Source: Croceibacterium segetis
GTDB taxonomy: Bacteria > Pseudomonadota > Alphaproteobacteria > Sphingomonadales > Sphingomonadaceae
Length of the DNA stretch: 64,000 nt
NCBI RefSeq assembly: GCF_011320115.1
Contig: NZ_JAANOZ010000014.1
Coordinates: forward strand, 1-64,000
Direction of reading: 5' to 3'
Every line of letters begins with the position of its first letter. Position 1 is the stretch's first letter. The notes under the pieces were generated by a model that did no database searches, was not told where the DNA came from, and worked only from the letters and a program-made list of their open reading frames with translations. The position numbers and the translations under genes were made by a program. This document shows positions 1 to 7,890 of this stretch, piece by piece.

Positions 1-157
1 CGACGAAATGACCATGGAAGATCCCGACGCCCTCGCCGAACCCTTCCACACCACAGCCCGCTACCGACGCGACCGCTACGGCGCCCTCCTCGAGTTCGAA
101 TGCTCCCAAAACGACCGCAATCCGGTCAATGAAAGCGGCGTCACCGAATTCCACTAA
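1..157 (+). CDS. C-terminal end of an unknown protein (partial)
   Basis: An open frame runs in from the left edge (frame starting at base 2) and stops with TAA at 155-157, giving the last 51 residues of a protein. The tail is rich in Arg, Asp and Glu and contains the segment ARYRRDRYGALLEFECSQND. It resembles tails of short conserved hypothetical proteins I associate with sphingomonads, but I cannot name the family. No start codon or upstream context is visible. An 82-base gap without an obvious terminator separates it from the next gene. Confidence 0.55.
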   Translation, partial: DEMTMEDPDALAEPFHTTARYRRDRYGALLEFECSQNDRNPVNESGVTEFH

Positions 158-239
158 AACTGCACCGGGGCCTTGTTGACGGTGTCAATAGCCCCGCATA
201 GACCCGCCGCGATCGGACAATAACCACAAGCGGGGGCGG

Positions 240-1025
240 ATGCTCGACGTCTATACCTGGGAGCCTAATGCCAATTCCGGCAAGCCATTGTTTTGTTTAC
301 ATGAAAAAGCCGTACCGTTTACTTACCATTACATCGACATGGGCGCCCACGAGCACCATGGCGCGGAGTTCCTGGCGATAAACCCCGACGGGACGATACC
401 GGCGATCGTCCACGACGGCTTCACGATGACCGAGAGCACTCCGGCGATGGAGTACATCGACGAGGCGTTCGACGGGCCGTCGCTGCGCCCGGCCGAGCCC
501 TACCACCGTTGGCGGATGCGCATGCTGCTGCGCTACATGGACAACGTCGTCGCCCCGGCGCTGGCGATGATCGCCTCCAACCGTCTCGCCGCGCCGCGCT
601 TCATCGGGCAGGACGCCGACGAGCTGCGCGCCATGCTCGAGCGCATCCCGCTGCCCGAACGCCGGGCAACCTGGGAAAAGCTGATGTTCCAGGCCACTGC
701 GCCGGCCGACCTCGCCGAATCCGAGCGCCGCGTCGGCGACGCGATCCGCCGCTTCGACGGTATCCTCGGCCGCCGCGAGTGGATCGCCGGCGACAGCTTC
801 TCGCTCGCCGACATCGGCGTGTTCGCGACATTCTATTCGCTGCCGACGGCGCGCGAAGAGCAGGTCAACGATGCGGCGACCCCGCACCTGATGCGCTGGC
901 TGCGGACGTGCCACGCGCGCCCCGCCCTGCAGGCCGCGCTGCGCATGGGCAAGGGCTTCATCGCCCAGCGCGCGGCGGAGATCCGCGAGAAGCTCGGCGT
1001 CGCCGGCGCGGCGGCCGCCGCCTGA
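240..1025 (+). CDS. Glutathione S-transferase family protein (GST 1)
   Basis: This 261-residue protein has the two-domain GST layout. The N-terminal thioredoxin-like half (about residues 1-85) contains INPDGTIPAIV and the glutathione-binding Glu-Ser of TESTPAMEYID. The helical C-terminal half carries the N-capping box GDSFSLADIGV. A Ser in NSGK near residue 13 is at the position of the catalytic Ser/Cys of etherase-like GSTs. The ATG has a G-rich ribosome site about four bases upstream. Its stop overlaps the start of a second GST, so the two are cotranscribed. A cytoplasmic glutathione-dependent enzyme for aromatic or ether substrates is inferred from the LigD-like dehydrogenases and third GST nearby; the substrate is unknown. 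Confidence 0.85.
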   Translation: MLDVYTWEPNANSGKPLFCLHEKAVPFTYHYIDMGAHEHHGAEFLAINPDGTIPAIVHDGFTMTESTPAMEYIDEAFDGPSLRPAEPYHRWRMRMLLRYMDNVVAPALAMIASNRLAAPRFIGQDADELRAMLERIPLPERRATWEKLMFQATAPADLAESERRVGDAIRRFDGILGRREWIAGDSFSLADIGVFATFYSLPTAREEQVNDAATPHLMRWLRTCHARPALQAALRMGKGFIAQRAAEIREKLGVAGAAAAA

Positions 1026-1741
1026 TGCTGCTGCATTACGCGCCGGGCTCGCCCCACTCCGCCGCCGTGCGCATCGTGCTCGGCGAAAAAGGCCTCGAGC
1101 CCGAGCTGCACAAGCTCGACCTGGTCGGTTACGAGCAGCATTCGCCGGCGTACCTGGCGATCAACCCCCACGGCATGGTACCGGTGTTCGAGGACGACGG
1201 GCGCAAGGTGTTCGAGAGTTCCTTGATCCTCGAATACCTCGACGACAAATGGCCCGACCCGCCGCTCGCCGGCACCGACCCGCGCCAGCGCTACCGCGCG
1301 CGCAAGTGGGGCAAGTACGTCGAGACCCATATCGCGCCGCACCTGGCGATCGCCCGCTGGGCGGCGCTCCACGGCAAGGTGCCCGAGACGGCAGTCGCCG
1401 GGCTGTCCAACCTGCTGCCCGCGCGCTGCGAGCTGTGGCTGAGCGCCAGGCACGGTTTCGGCCACGAGCAGCTGACCGCCTCGACCCAGGCGATCTTCGC
1501 CGCCTGTAAGCGCCTCGCCGCCGACCTCGCCGACGGCGAGTGGCTGTGCGGCGACAGTTTCACCCTCGGCGACATTGCCGTCTACCCGCACGCCGCGCAG
1601 TTCGGCGCGCTCGGCCTGCCGGTGCCCAGGGCGGTCGACGAGTGGCTGGCGCGGGTCGCCGCGCGGCCGTCGGTGCAGGCGATCCGCGGGGACCTGTTCC
1701 CGCTCGCGGTGATGGGGCCGGAGCCGGGGCGGTGGGGGTGA
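1025..1741 (+). CDS. Glutathione S-transferase family protein (GST 2)
   Basis: This 238-residue GST starts at an ATG that shares its A with the TGA stop of the previous gene, indicating translational coupling. The N-terminal domain has INPHGMVPVFEDDG followed by FESSLILEYLD, whose Glu-Ser pair contacts glutathione. The C-terminal domain has GDSFTLGDIAVYPH. It is clearly paralogous to GST 1 but diverged, so a tandem duplication with specialisation is likely. The family conjugates glutathione to electrophiles or cleaves aryl ethers; the sequence does not say which applies. An MFS transporter gene follows after 43 bases. Confidence 0.87.
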   Translation: MLLHYAPGSPHSAAVRIVLGEKGLEPELHKLDLVGYEQHSPAYLAINPHGMVPVFEDDGRKVFESSLILEYLDDKWPDPPLAGTDPRQRYRARKWGKYVETHIAPHLAIARWAALHGKVPETAVAGLSNLLPARCELWLSARHGFGHEQLTASTQAIFAACKRLAADLADGEWLCGDSFTLGDIAVYPHAAQFGALGLPVPRAVDEWLARVAARPSVQAIRGDLFPLAVMGPEPGRWG

Positions 1742-1784
1742 TATGGGCTTGAAGTTGCGCTAGAACCGCGCCTGGGGAGGAGCG

Positions 1785-3203
1785 ATGATGGGGACCATGG
1801 CCGAAGGCGAGCTGCCGCCGTTGACGCCCGTCGATCCGGGCAATTCCGCCGCCGCCGCCGCGTTTCCGATCGACGCCGAGGCATTCCCGCCGCCGCGCCA
1901 GGCCTGGTACACCGTCGGCGTCCTCGCGGTGATCACCACTTTCGCGCTGCTCGACCAGAACATCCTCGGGCTGCTGATCCAGCAGATCAAGACCGACTTT
2001 CATCTTTCGGACTCGCAGGCCGGCCTGCTGCTCGGGCCGACGCAGGCGCTGTTCTACGCGCTCGTGGCGGTGCCGTTCTCCCGCTACATCGACCGCTGGA
2101 CGCGCAAGTGGATCATGATGGCCGGGCTCCTCGTGTGGAGCCTGGCGACCGCCGCCACCGGCCTCGCCCAGAGCTTCACCCAGCTGTTCGTCGCCCGCGT
2201 CGCGGTCGGCGCCGGGGAGGCGTTCAACGGGCCGACCGCCTATTCGATCACCGCCGACCTGTTCCCGCGCGAGCGCCTGCCCCGCGCGGTTTCGGCGCTG
2301 CAGATCGGCTCGGTCGCCGGCAGCGGGCTCTCGCTGCTCCTCGGCGGGGTGATCATCTGGCTGGTCGCCCGCGTCGGCTCGCCCGACTTGCCGCTCGTCG
2401 GTGTGCTGCGCCCGTGGCAGGTCGTGCTGATCGGGGTCGGCCTGCCCGGCCTGCTGATCTCGCTGCTGCTGCTGACGATCAGGGAACCGCCGCGCCGCAA
2501 CCGCACGGCGGCGTTGGACAAGGCGGGTTTCCGGAAGACGTTCAACTACCTCTGGCTTCACTTCGCGGTGTTCGGCCCGCTGTTCATCGGCTTGACGCTC
2601 GGCTCGCTCGACGTCGGCAGCCGGCAATGGGGCGCCGCGTTCTTCCAGCGCACCTACGGCTGGTCGCCCCAGCAGTACGGGATGACCTCGGGGGTGATCT
2701 CGATCGTCGTCATGCTCGCCGGGCTCGTCATCGGCGCCAGGTGGGCGGAATGGTTCCAGAAGCACGGCGACGCGGCCGGCGCCTATCGGGTCATCGTCTA
2801 CACCCGCCTGCTGGCGATGCCGTTCGCGATCCTGATGCCGCTGATGCCGACGCCCGAGCTGGCGCTGGCGTTCAACGCGGTGGGCTTCCTCACCCTGGCG
2901 ATGGCCGGGCCGATGCTCAACGCGGTGATGCTGGCGATAACCCCGAACCAGATCCGCGGCCAGGTGATGACGCTGTACCTGTTCATCTACACGGTGGTCG
3001 GCGTCGGCATGGCGCCGTGGATTACCGGGCTGACCACCGACTACGTGTTCACTTCGCCGAACGACTTGCGCTGGTCGATCGTGCTGCTCCACGTGGTGTT
3101 CCTGCCGCCGGCGCTGTGGGTCACCTGGCGCGGGCTCAAGCCGTTCCGCGCTGAGGTCGAGCGGCTCAACGCCGACGATGCCGCCACCGGCCGAGTGAAT
3201 TGA
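1785..3203 (+). CDS. MFS transporter (spinster-like)
   Basis: This 472-residue protein has about twelve hydrophobic helices and the fold of the major facilitator superfamily. Helix 1 contains FALLDQNILGLLIQQIKTDF, and the loop after helix 2 has the basic motif RYIDRWTRKW. The central loop (around residues 230-250) is basic. A ribosome site GGGGAGG precedes the ATG at 1785; ATGs at 1788 and 1797 are alternatives. It sits directly behind two GST genes and before a secreted protein, so import of the GST substrate or export of its product is a reasonable inference. The substrate cannot be read from the sequence. Confidence 0.85.
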   Translation: MMGTMAEGELPPLTPVDPGNSAAAAAFPIDAEAFPPPRQAWYTVGVLAVITTFALLDQNILGLLIQQIKTDFHLSDSQAGLLLGPTQALFYALVAVPFSRYIDRWTRKWIMMAGLLVWSLATAATGLAQSFTQLFVARVAVGAGEAFNGPTAYSITADLFPRERLPRAVSALQIGSVAGSGLSLLLGGVIIWLVARVGSPDLPLVGVLRPWQVVLIGVGLPGLLISLLLLTIREPPRRNRTAALDKAGFRKTFNYLWLHFAVFGPLFIGLTLGSLDVGSRQWGAAFFQRTYGWSPQQYGMTSGVISIVVMLAGLVIGARWAEWFQKHGDAAGAYRVIVYTRLLAMPFAILMPLMPTPELALAFNAVGFLTLAMAGPMLNAVMLAITPNQIRGQVMTLYLFIYTVVGVGMAPWITGLTTDYVFTSPNDLRWSIVLLHVVFLPPALWVTWRGLKPFRAEVERLNADDAATGRVN

Positions 3204-3217
3204 AGGGGAGAGGATAG

Positions 3218-4174
3218 ATGCTTGCCAGACTGGTCGCCGCCGCCGCCTTGCTGCTCGCCTCGCCCGCCGCGGCGGCCGAGCCGGTCAAGCTGCCGTGCGA
3301 GCGCGCCTGCATGGAGGACCTTGCCGGCAAGCTGCTCACCGCGCTGGCCGCGCACGACGCCAAGAGCCTCCCGCTGGCCAAGGCCGCCCGCTACACCGAG
3401 AACGGCCAGGAAATGGGCTTCGACAACGGGTTGTGGCAGACGGCGAGCAAGGTCGGCGCCTACCGCCACGTGTTCGCCGATCCGGCGAGCGGCCAGTTCG
3501 GCACCTTCGCGACGATGGACGAGAACGGCCACGGCCTCGTCCTCGGCGTGCGCGTCAGGCTCGAGCTCGGCCTGATCAGTGAAGTCGAGCTGGTCACCTA
3601 CCGCACCGGCGCCGGCCCGGCGTGGAACGACGCCGGCTATGGCAACCTCGAGAAGATGAAGACGCCCAAGCCGCTGTGGATGCAGGCCGGCGGCAAGCGC
3701 CTCTCGCGCCAGGAGCTGGCGCAGGCGGCGAACTACTACTTCGCCGGGATCGAGAACAACGACGGCAAGGGCTACTACCCGTTCACCGCCGATTGCGACC
3801 GGCTCGAGAACGGCACCGCGACCAGCAACAACCCCGGGATCGTCAGGATGGGCCCGGTCGACATTGGCGGGATGGGCTGCAAGGCGCAGTTCTCGACCGG
3901 CCTCTACGGCGTGGTCACCGAGGTTCACGACCGCCGTTACCCGGTGATCGACGAGGAGCGCCAGGCGGTGTTCGCGCTCGCCGTGTTCGACCACTGCGGC
4001 TGCAAGAAATCGCTGACCATGCCCGACGGCACCAAGGTCGACACCGGCTTCTTCAGCAAGCCTTCGAGCATCCTGCTGGCCGAAGCATTCAAGATCGACG
4101 GCGGGCTGATCAGGCAAGTCGAGGCGGTCGGCACCAGCGTGCCGTATCATATGCGGCCGGGTTGGGGGCGGTAG
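3218..4174 (+). CDS. Secreted protein, DUF8021-like with two NTF2-like repeats
   Basis: This 318-residue protein begins with a classical signal peptide ending ASPAAAA before EPVK, so it is exported. The mature part seems to consist of two related halves of about 130 residues, each starting with a helix (MEDLAGKLLTALAAHD; SRQELAQAANYYFAGIENND) and continuing with strands, as in SnoaL/NTF2-like domains. The second half has conserved cysteines (TADCDR, GMGCKAQF, HCGCKK). I associate this architecture with DUF8021 proteins, whose function is unknown. The gene follows the MFS gene by 14 bases with a GGGGAGAGG ribosome site and is probably the last gene of the GST-MFS operon. Confidence 0.65.
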   Translation: MLARLVAAAALLLASPAAAAEPVKLPCERACMEDLAGKLLTALAAHDAKSLPLAKAARYTENGQEMGFDNGLWQTASKVGAYRHVFADPASGQFGTFATMDENGHGLVLGVRVRLELGLISEVELVTYRTGAGPAWNDAGYGNLEKMKTPKPLWMQAGGKRLSRQELAQAANYYFAGIENNDGKGYYPFTADCDRLENGTATSNNPGIVRMGPVDIGGMGCKAQFSTGLYGVVTEVHDRRYPVIDEERQAVFALAVFDHCGCKKSLTMPDGTKVDTGFFSKPSSILLAEAFKIDGGLIRQVEAVGTSVPYHMRPGWGR

Positions 4175-4251
4175 GGCGGGCCCTTAGGCTATGTCGACAT
4201 CGGGTGGAAATTCGCCGAATGCGATCGGCCTTCTACGGCTTGCAAGGGCGG

Positions 4252-4827
4252 TCAACGTCGCCAAGCGATGCGATGCTTGTGAACGTCGTACGAGAATTGG
4301 CGGTTGAAGGCGTGCGAAGGCTGCGTGTCGGTATATCCCTCGACCTCGCCGACCACCTGCCGTCCAGACGTCCAGGCTTTACAGTGGACATAGTAGTGCG
4401 ACCTGAATGGCACTTCGGCACCCGCCGGATGACCTGGCGTTCGCTGAATTTGTTTCAGAAGGCTCACCCCTGCGATTCCGCTCGATGTACGCGTCAGGAC
4501 GTAACAATCGGCAACGTTGCTTCCCCAATTATCTTCCAGAAACGCTGACTTGCCGTCGTGGGACCAGCTTATCTCCATGTGCCGCTGCAAGGTGGCGATT
4601 TGCTGAATGTGTGCGTGTCCATCGTCATAGAAGACGGGGCTTGCCTGGCTCCCATCGGGAGAAGTGTGCTCTCGGTAGAAGATGCGCGCTCCGGAGCCAT
4701 CGGGAGAGGGCACGGAATGGACGGTGCCCGGGATTAGCACCTTGCTGCCCGCCTTGAGGGGCGATTCCACAAGGAGCACTATTGAAAGTGTGATGTTCCC
4801 TATGGCGATGAGCCTGACTGCCCCCAT
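4252..4827 (-). CDS. Hypothetical protein with one N-terminal membrane helix
   Basis: I place the start at the ATG at 4827, giving 191 residues; the frame stays open upstream but that part looks like a shadow of the opposite-strand gene. The N-terminus has a hydrophobic stretch (LIAIGNITLSIVLLVESPL) that could be a signal anchor. The rest is soluble with scattered aromatic and Gly residues (FYREHTSPDGSQASPVFYDD, EISWSHDGKSAFLEDNWGSN). I do not recognise the family. Base composition is less GC-biased than the neighbours, which may mean recent acquisition. It faces the upstream gene convergently and the downstream gene divergently. Confidence 0.5.
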   Translation of the reverse strand: MGAVRLIAIGNITLSIVLLVESPLKAGSKVLIPGTVHSVPSPDGSGARIFYREHTSPDGSQASPVFYDDGHAHIQQIATLQRHMEISWSHDGKSAFLEDNWGSNVADCYVLTRTSSGIAGVSLLKQIQRTPGHPAGAEVPFRSHYYVHCKAWTSGRQVVGEVEGYTDTQPSHAFNRQFSYDVHKHRIAWRR

Positions 4828-4933
4828 CAGCCCTTTGTATAGCCGCTGCTGATGTCCGCAATGGGCCGAAAACAGTCTTCCCCTTCTCCTCGAAAGCGAC
4901 CACGGGAGGCCGGCAGATTCTAGGGACAAGACA

Positions 4934-5260
4934 ATGGCCGGCTTCAAAGACCTCGATTTCAACGAACGCCGCGCTTCCGCGCAGAAGGCCCGGGAGGCCG
5001 CCCTTGCCAAGCTCAAGGCGCGGCCACCGAAAAGCGAGGCCGAACTCGCCCAGGGCCGCGCTGCCGCCGAAGCGCGGGAGGCGGCGCTGGCCGAGAAGCG
5101 CAACGCCGCGGCGCAGGCGAAGCTGAAGGCCGACGAAGAGGCGCAGACAGCCAAGGCCGCGGCCCTCGACGCTTCGCCGACCGAACTTACCGAGGCCGAA
5201 CGCAAGGCGGCGAGGGATTCGAAATACGCCGCCCGCAAGAAGCGCAAGGCGGGGCGCTGA
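4934..5260 (+). CDS. DUF6481 family protein
   Basis: This 108-residue protein is highly charged and almost entirely helical, with long Ala/Lys/Glu/Arg stretches (AREAALAKLKARPPKSEAEL) and a basic C-terminus (KYAARKKRKAGR). The opening MAGFKDLDFNERRASAQKAR matches my memory of DUF6481 proteins, small helical proteins of unknown function common in sphingomonads. There is no signal peptide, so it is cytoplasmic; the basic tail could bind nucleic acid, which is inference. It is monocistronic, divergent from the hypothetical gene to the left. Confidence 0.7.
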   Translation: MAGFKDLDFNERRASAQKAREAALAKLKARPPKSEAELAQGRAAAEAREAALAEKRNAAAQAKLKADEEAQTAKAAALDASPTELTEAERKAARDSKYAARKKRKAGR

Positions 5261-5441
5261 CCGGCTCCATTTCACCCTTCACGGCCGCCGGGCCCTGGCG
5301 GAAAGCAGACATTGGCTTGCCGTTCTCGGTCGCCCTTCAGAGTTAAATCAGGCCGGTCGGCCACGCCCTTAATGATTTGGTCCCAGACAGCTCGAGCAAC
5401 GAGGCGGCCGCGTGCGCCGTTTCGAAATTCTGGAGATCGAT

Positions 5442-5570
5442 ATGACCGAGCTGAACAAGGACGAAAACATCGTCGAAGCCAGGACCAGCTTCAACGTGGC
5501 GAACTCGATCGCCGCGATCGCCCTGCTGGTGTTGGTCCTGGGTCTGCTCAAGTACCTCCACGTTTTCTGA
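5442..5570 (+). CDS. Small single-span membrane protein (42 aa)
   Basis: A 42-codon frame starts at ATG 5442 with a GGAG ribosome site about six bases upstream and ends at TGA 5568-5570. The first 17 residues are polar (MTELNKDENIVEARTSF). The next 20 or so form one hydrophobic helix (NSIAAIALLVLVLGLLKYL), followed by a short HVF tail. This is the shape of a bacterial membrane microprotein with a cytoplasmic N-terminus. No family is recognised. It stands alone between the DUF6481 gene and a small secreted protein. Confidence rests on the ribosome site and the clean amphipathic-then-hydrophobic layout. Confidence 0.5.
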   Translation: MTELNKDENIVEARTSFNVANSIAAIALLVLVLGLLKYLHVF

Positions 5571-5819
5571 GCCGGCCTGCCGTACCTACGCGGCCGGGGC
5601 CTCGCCGGAGGCGGCAAGGTGAAGCCTGTTGGGCTCCCGGATTTGCACCACGTCTCAGGTAGAGAGGTCGCGGCCCGGTGTCGTGAAGTAAAATGGTGAA
5701 GCCGGAAATATTGTGGCTTTATTATCTCTAAAAACGGGTGCCGGCGATAAATCAACGTACGATGATTGTAAAATTGAAGTGAGAACCCATCTTCACGTAA
5801 GCTGAAAAAGGTACTCACC

Positions 5820-6212
5820 ATGCGTGCAATTATAAATATTATCGGGGCGGGATTGCTCGTGAGCATCGCTCCGACTTCGGCCGTGGCTCAGGGCGCGCCG
5901 GCGGCGGGGGCTCTGCTGGCGGACGATGCACGGCTGGCGAGCGATCGCGCCGAAGACACGGCCGCCCTTTCCCATCGGTGGAAGAAGGGCCAGCGAATGG
6001 TCGCCGAAGGCGAGAAGCTGATGAAGCGCTCGAACCGCCGGCTCGTGGACTTGGCGCGCGACATCAAGTCGCTCCAGGCCAAGGCCGACGAAGCCGTCGC
6101 AGATCAGGCGAAAGAAGAGACTTCGCTGGCCAAGGGCCGGCAGTTGATCGCCGATGGTCGCGGCCTCCAGGGACAGGCCGAAAGCACTTCGCTGACCGGG
6201 GCCGGCGCATGA
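5820..6212 (+). CDS. Small exported coiled-coil protein
   Basis: This 130-residue protein starts with a signal peptide (MRAIINIIGAGLLVSIAPTS, cleaved near AVAQG). The mature part is polar and helical, with repeated Glu/Lys/Arg heptads (WKKGQRMVAEGEKLMKRSNR; LARDIKSLQAKADEAVADQ) predicting a coiled coil. A GAAAAAGG ribosome site lies just upstream. The last codons overlap the next gene in an ATGA arrangement, so the two small genes form an operon. I do not recognise the family; a periplasmic structural or scaffold role is only a guess from shape. Confidence 0.6.
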   Translation: MRAIINIIGAGLLVSIAPTSAVAQGAPAAGALLADDARLASDRAEDTAALSHRWKKGQRMVAEGEKLMKRSNRRLVDLARDIKSLQAKADEAVADQAKEETSLAKGRQLIADGRGLQGQAESTSLTGAGA

Positions 6213-6526
6213 TGCCGACCAACTCCGCGGCAGGCCGCGCGGCAGTCCTCGCCCAGTACGAAGCATTTGCCGTCCAGGCCAGGTCCGCTGCAGCCGCCGA
6301 GACGCTCGAAAACGTGCGCCGGAAGCACCTGACATCCGCTCTCACCTGGGATCACCTGGCCGCCAGCGCCCGGAAGATGGAGCAGCTCCGCGTCCGCCGG
6401 ATGGTGGAACAATTGTCGGCGATTGCGCCCACGGAGCCGCTGCGGCCCAGCGAGCACGCGCGCGTCGACGATGGGCGCCAGTCGCCAACCGGGGCGGCAA
6501 TCGGGAAACGGATGCTGATCGGCTAA
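6209..6526 (+). CDS. Small hypothetical protein coupled to the coiled-coil gene
   Basis: The start is the ATG at 6209 (a second ATG follows at 6212), overlapping the TGA of the previous gene. The product has 105 residues, is Ala/Arg-rich and helical (ETLENVRRKHLTSALTWDHL, ARKMEQLRVRRMVEQL), with a disordered C-terminus. There is no signal peptide or membrane segment. The overlap implies cotranslation with the exported coiled-coil protein, yet this one appears cytoplasmic. No family is recognised. The 291 bases that follow (6527-6817) hold no gene I would support. Confidence 0.5.
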   Translation: MMPTNSAAGRAAVLAQYEAFAVQARSAAAAETLENVRRKHLTSALTWDHLAASARKMEQLRVRRMVEQLSAIAPTEPLRPSEHARVDDGRQSPTGAAIGKRMLIG

Positions 6527-6817
6527 TCGGCCTTGGCTTGAGCCTCAATCGAGCGCTGAAGGCGCCGCGGCATAACACAAACGGCCTTGGCCGGAGGTGT
6601 TCCCAAGCAGCGGGTCGCGGGAAAAAAGAAGATTTGCGGTCGTTCCGGCCGCGCTGTCTCGACCTCGCAACAACTAAATACTTGCGGGCCGATGAACGTT
6701 GGAACCCGCTTCTCCCGCGTTCATTGTCGAACACACGAACAGACTATCTCCGCGGGTAATTCCAGGCCTGCCTTATCGGCACGGACACTTTGACCGGCGG
6801 TGTGAAAGGATTTGAAC

Positions 6818-7321
6818 ATGAAGAAGCTCATCTTGCTCGCCGGCGCGGCGATGCTCGTCACGGTGGCTCCGGCTGCCGCCAAGCCCGGCAATGGCCACGG
6901 TCAAGGCCACGGCAACGGCAACGGCCATTCGGCCATGGCGCACGGCCACTCGGCTCCGTCGATGGCGCATGGCAACTCGGGCCACGCGCGCACCGTGCAC
7001 GGCCGGGCCGGCGTCGGCTTGGTCCGCGCCGGCAACGGCCGGCTCTATGCGCTCGACCGTCGCGGCAGCTGTCCTCCGGGGCTGGCAAAGAAGGGCAACG
7101 GCTGCATGCCTCCGGGCCAGGCGAAGAAGCTCTACAACGTCGGCCAGCGCTATAACCGCAATTTCGGCAGCCTGTGGAGCTACAACCAGATTCCCGACTA
7201 TCTCCGCAACCAGTACAGCTTCGACCAGTCCGACCGTTACTATTACCGGGACGGGTACCTCTATCAGGTCGATCCGCGGACCATGCTGGTGCAACAGGCG
7301 ATCAGCGCGCTGTTGCGCTAG
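6818..7321 (+). CDS. Exported His/Gly-rich RcnB-like protein
   Basis: I choose ATG 6818, which has an AAAGGA ribosome site seven bases upstream, rather than the TTG at 6812; this gives 167 residues. A signal peptide (KKLILLAGAAMLVTVAPAAA) is followed by a low-complexity region rich in Gly, His, Asn and Ser (about residues 22-58) that could bind metals. A conserved part follows, with CPPGLAKKGNGCMPPGQAKK, and a C-terminal YYYRDGYLYQVDPRTMLV segment resembles the RcnB/YohN family of periplasmic proteins. RcnB affects nickel and cobalt homeostasis in E. coli, but this homologue need not share that role. Confidence 0.65.
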   Translation: MKKLILLAGAAMLVTVAPAAAKPGNGHGQGHGNGNGHSAMAHGHSAPSMAHGNSGHARTVHGRAGVGLVRAGNGRLYALDRRGSCPPGLAKKGNGCMPPGQAKKLYNVGQRYNRNFGSLWSYNQIPDYLRNQYSFDQSDRYYYRDGYLYQVDPRTMLVQQAISALLR

Positions 7322-7344
7322 GCCGCCGCTGACCCAACGCATCA

Positions 7345-7376
7345 GGGGCCGTGCGGGCGAAGGTCCGCGCGGCCCC
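7345..7376 (+). terminator. Strong hairpin after the RcnB-like gene
   Basis: Arms 7345-7356 and 7365-7376 pair over 12 consecutive positions with one T-G wobble (GGGGCCGTGCGG against CCGCGCGGCCCC), around an 8-base loop. It lies 24 bases after the stop codon. No T-run follows, so it is a terminator candidate only; it could instead protect the mRNA 3' end. Confidence 0.45.
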
Positions 7377-7462
7377 GACCGCGTGAAGAAACCATTGTCC
7401 TACAAGGCCTTTGATGCATAAAGAGCTTGATTCGCGTTTTGTTCTCACAGGAGATGCGGATC

Positions 7463-7813
7463 ATGAACCCGGAACATCGGCTGCCGGCTTCGAAGTGTCG
7501 TCGCGACGGCTGGACCCTCGAGCGGCGGGGGACGTTCCTCGATTTCCTCGCGACCGGCGTCACCGCAAGCAGCGCATGCAAGCGCGTCGGCCTCTCCCGA
7601 GTGGCGGCTTACAACTTGCGCCGGCGCGATCCGGCGTTTGCCCGGGCGTGGGATGAGGCTTTGCGATCGGCGCGCAAGACCGCCGAGGACGCTTGGCTGG
7701 CGATGCTGCCCGAACCTTTGCTCAGGACCATGTCAGCCTTGTCCGGTGAGTGTAAACTTCACGGTGCCGCTGCGGCGGCCCAGCACCCTGTCAGCGTTGT
7801 CCGGCCAGTGTAA
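7463..7813 (+). CDS. Small helix-turn-helix-like protein, 3' end overrun by repeats
   Basis: The likely start is ATG 7463, with CAGGAG about nine bases upstream; ATGs at 7427 and 7454 are alternatives. The 116 residues open with a conserved-looking segment: RRDGWTLERRGTFLDFLATG, then SSACKRVGLSRVAAYNLRRR, which reads as a DNA-binding helix-turn-helix like that of small sphingomonad proteins of unknown role. From about residue 90 (RTMSALSGECKLHG) the frame is made by the 58-bp repeats at 7731-7890, so the original C-terminus seems to have been replaced. The gene may be a decaying remnant. Confidence 0.5.
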   Translation: MNPEHRLPASKCRRDGWTLERRGTFLDFLATGVTASSACKRVGLSRVAAYNLRRRDPAFARAWDEALRSARKTAEDAWLAMLPEPLLRTMSALSGECKLHGAAAAAQHPVSVVRPV

Positions 7814-7890
7814 ACTTCGCGGGCGTCGTGACGGCGGCTCGCACCCTGTCAGGGGTGTGGCACAGGTGTAAACTTCGCCGCCGCTCCGCT
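7731..7890. repeat. Three tandem 58-bp degenerate repeats
   Basis: Units start at 7731, 7789 and 7847, exactly 58 bases apart; the third is cut short by the stop region of the SDR gene. Each unit begins TGTCAG, then has GTGTAAACTTC about 20 bases later, then a GC-rich block, and the first two end in GCACCC. The repeats are not palindromic enough to be a classical REP element. They form the 3' end of the small gene at 7463 and abut the end of the convergent SDR gene. Confidence 0.75.

Noticed and set aside
1560-3092. Long open frame of 510 codons on the minus strand
   Set aside because: It lies wholly opposite the GST and MFS genes, its composition is Arg/Gln/Asp-rich without any domain, and it is the usual antisense shadow in GC-rich DNA.
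6538-6793. Two overlapping short plus-strand frames (73 and 68 codons)
   Set aside because: Neither has a ribosome site, a conserved-looking segment or a membrane helix. I treat the 291-base gap 6527-6817 as non-coding.
7731-7890. Possible CRISPR array
   Set aside because: There are only three units, without constant repeats separated by unique spacers, and there are no cas genes. It is a degenerate tandem repeat.
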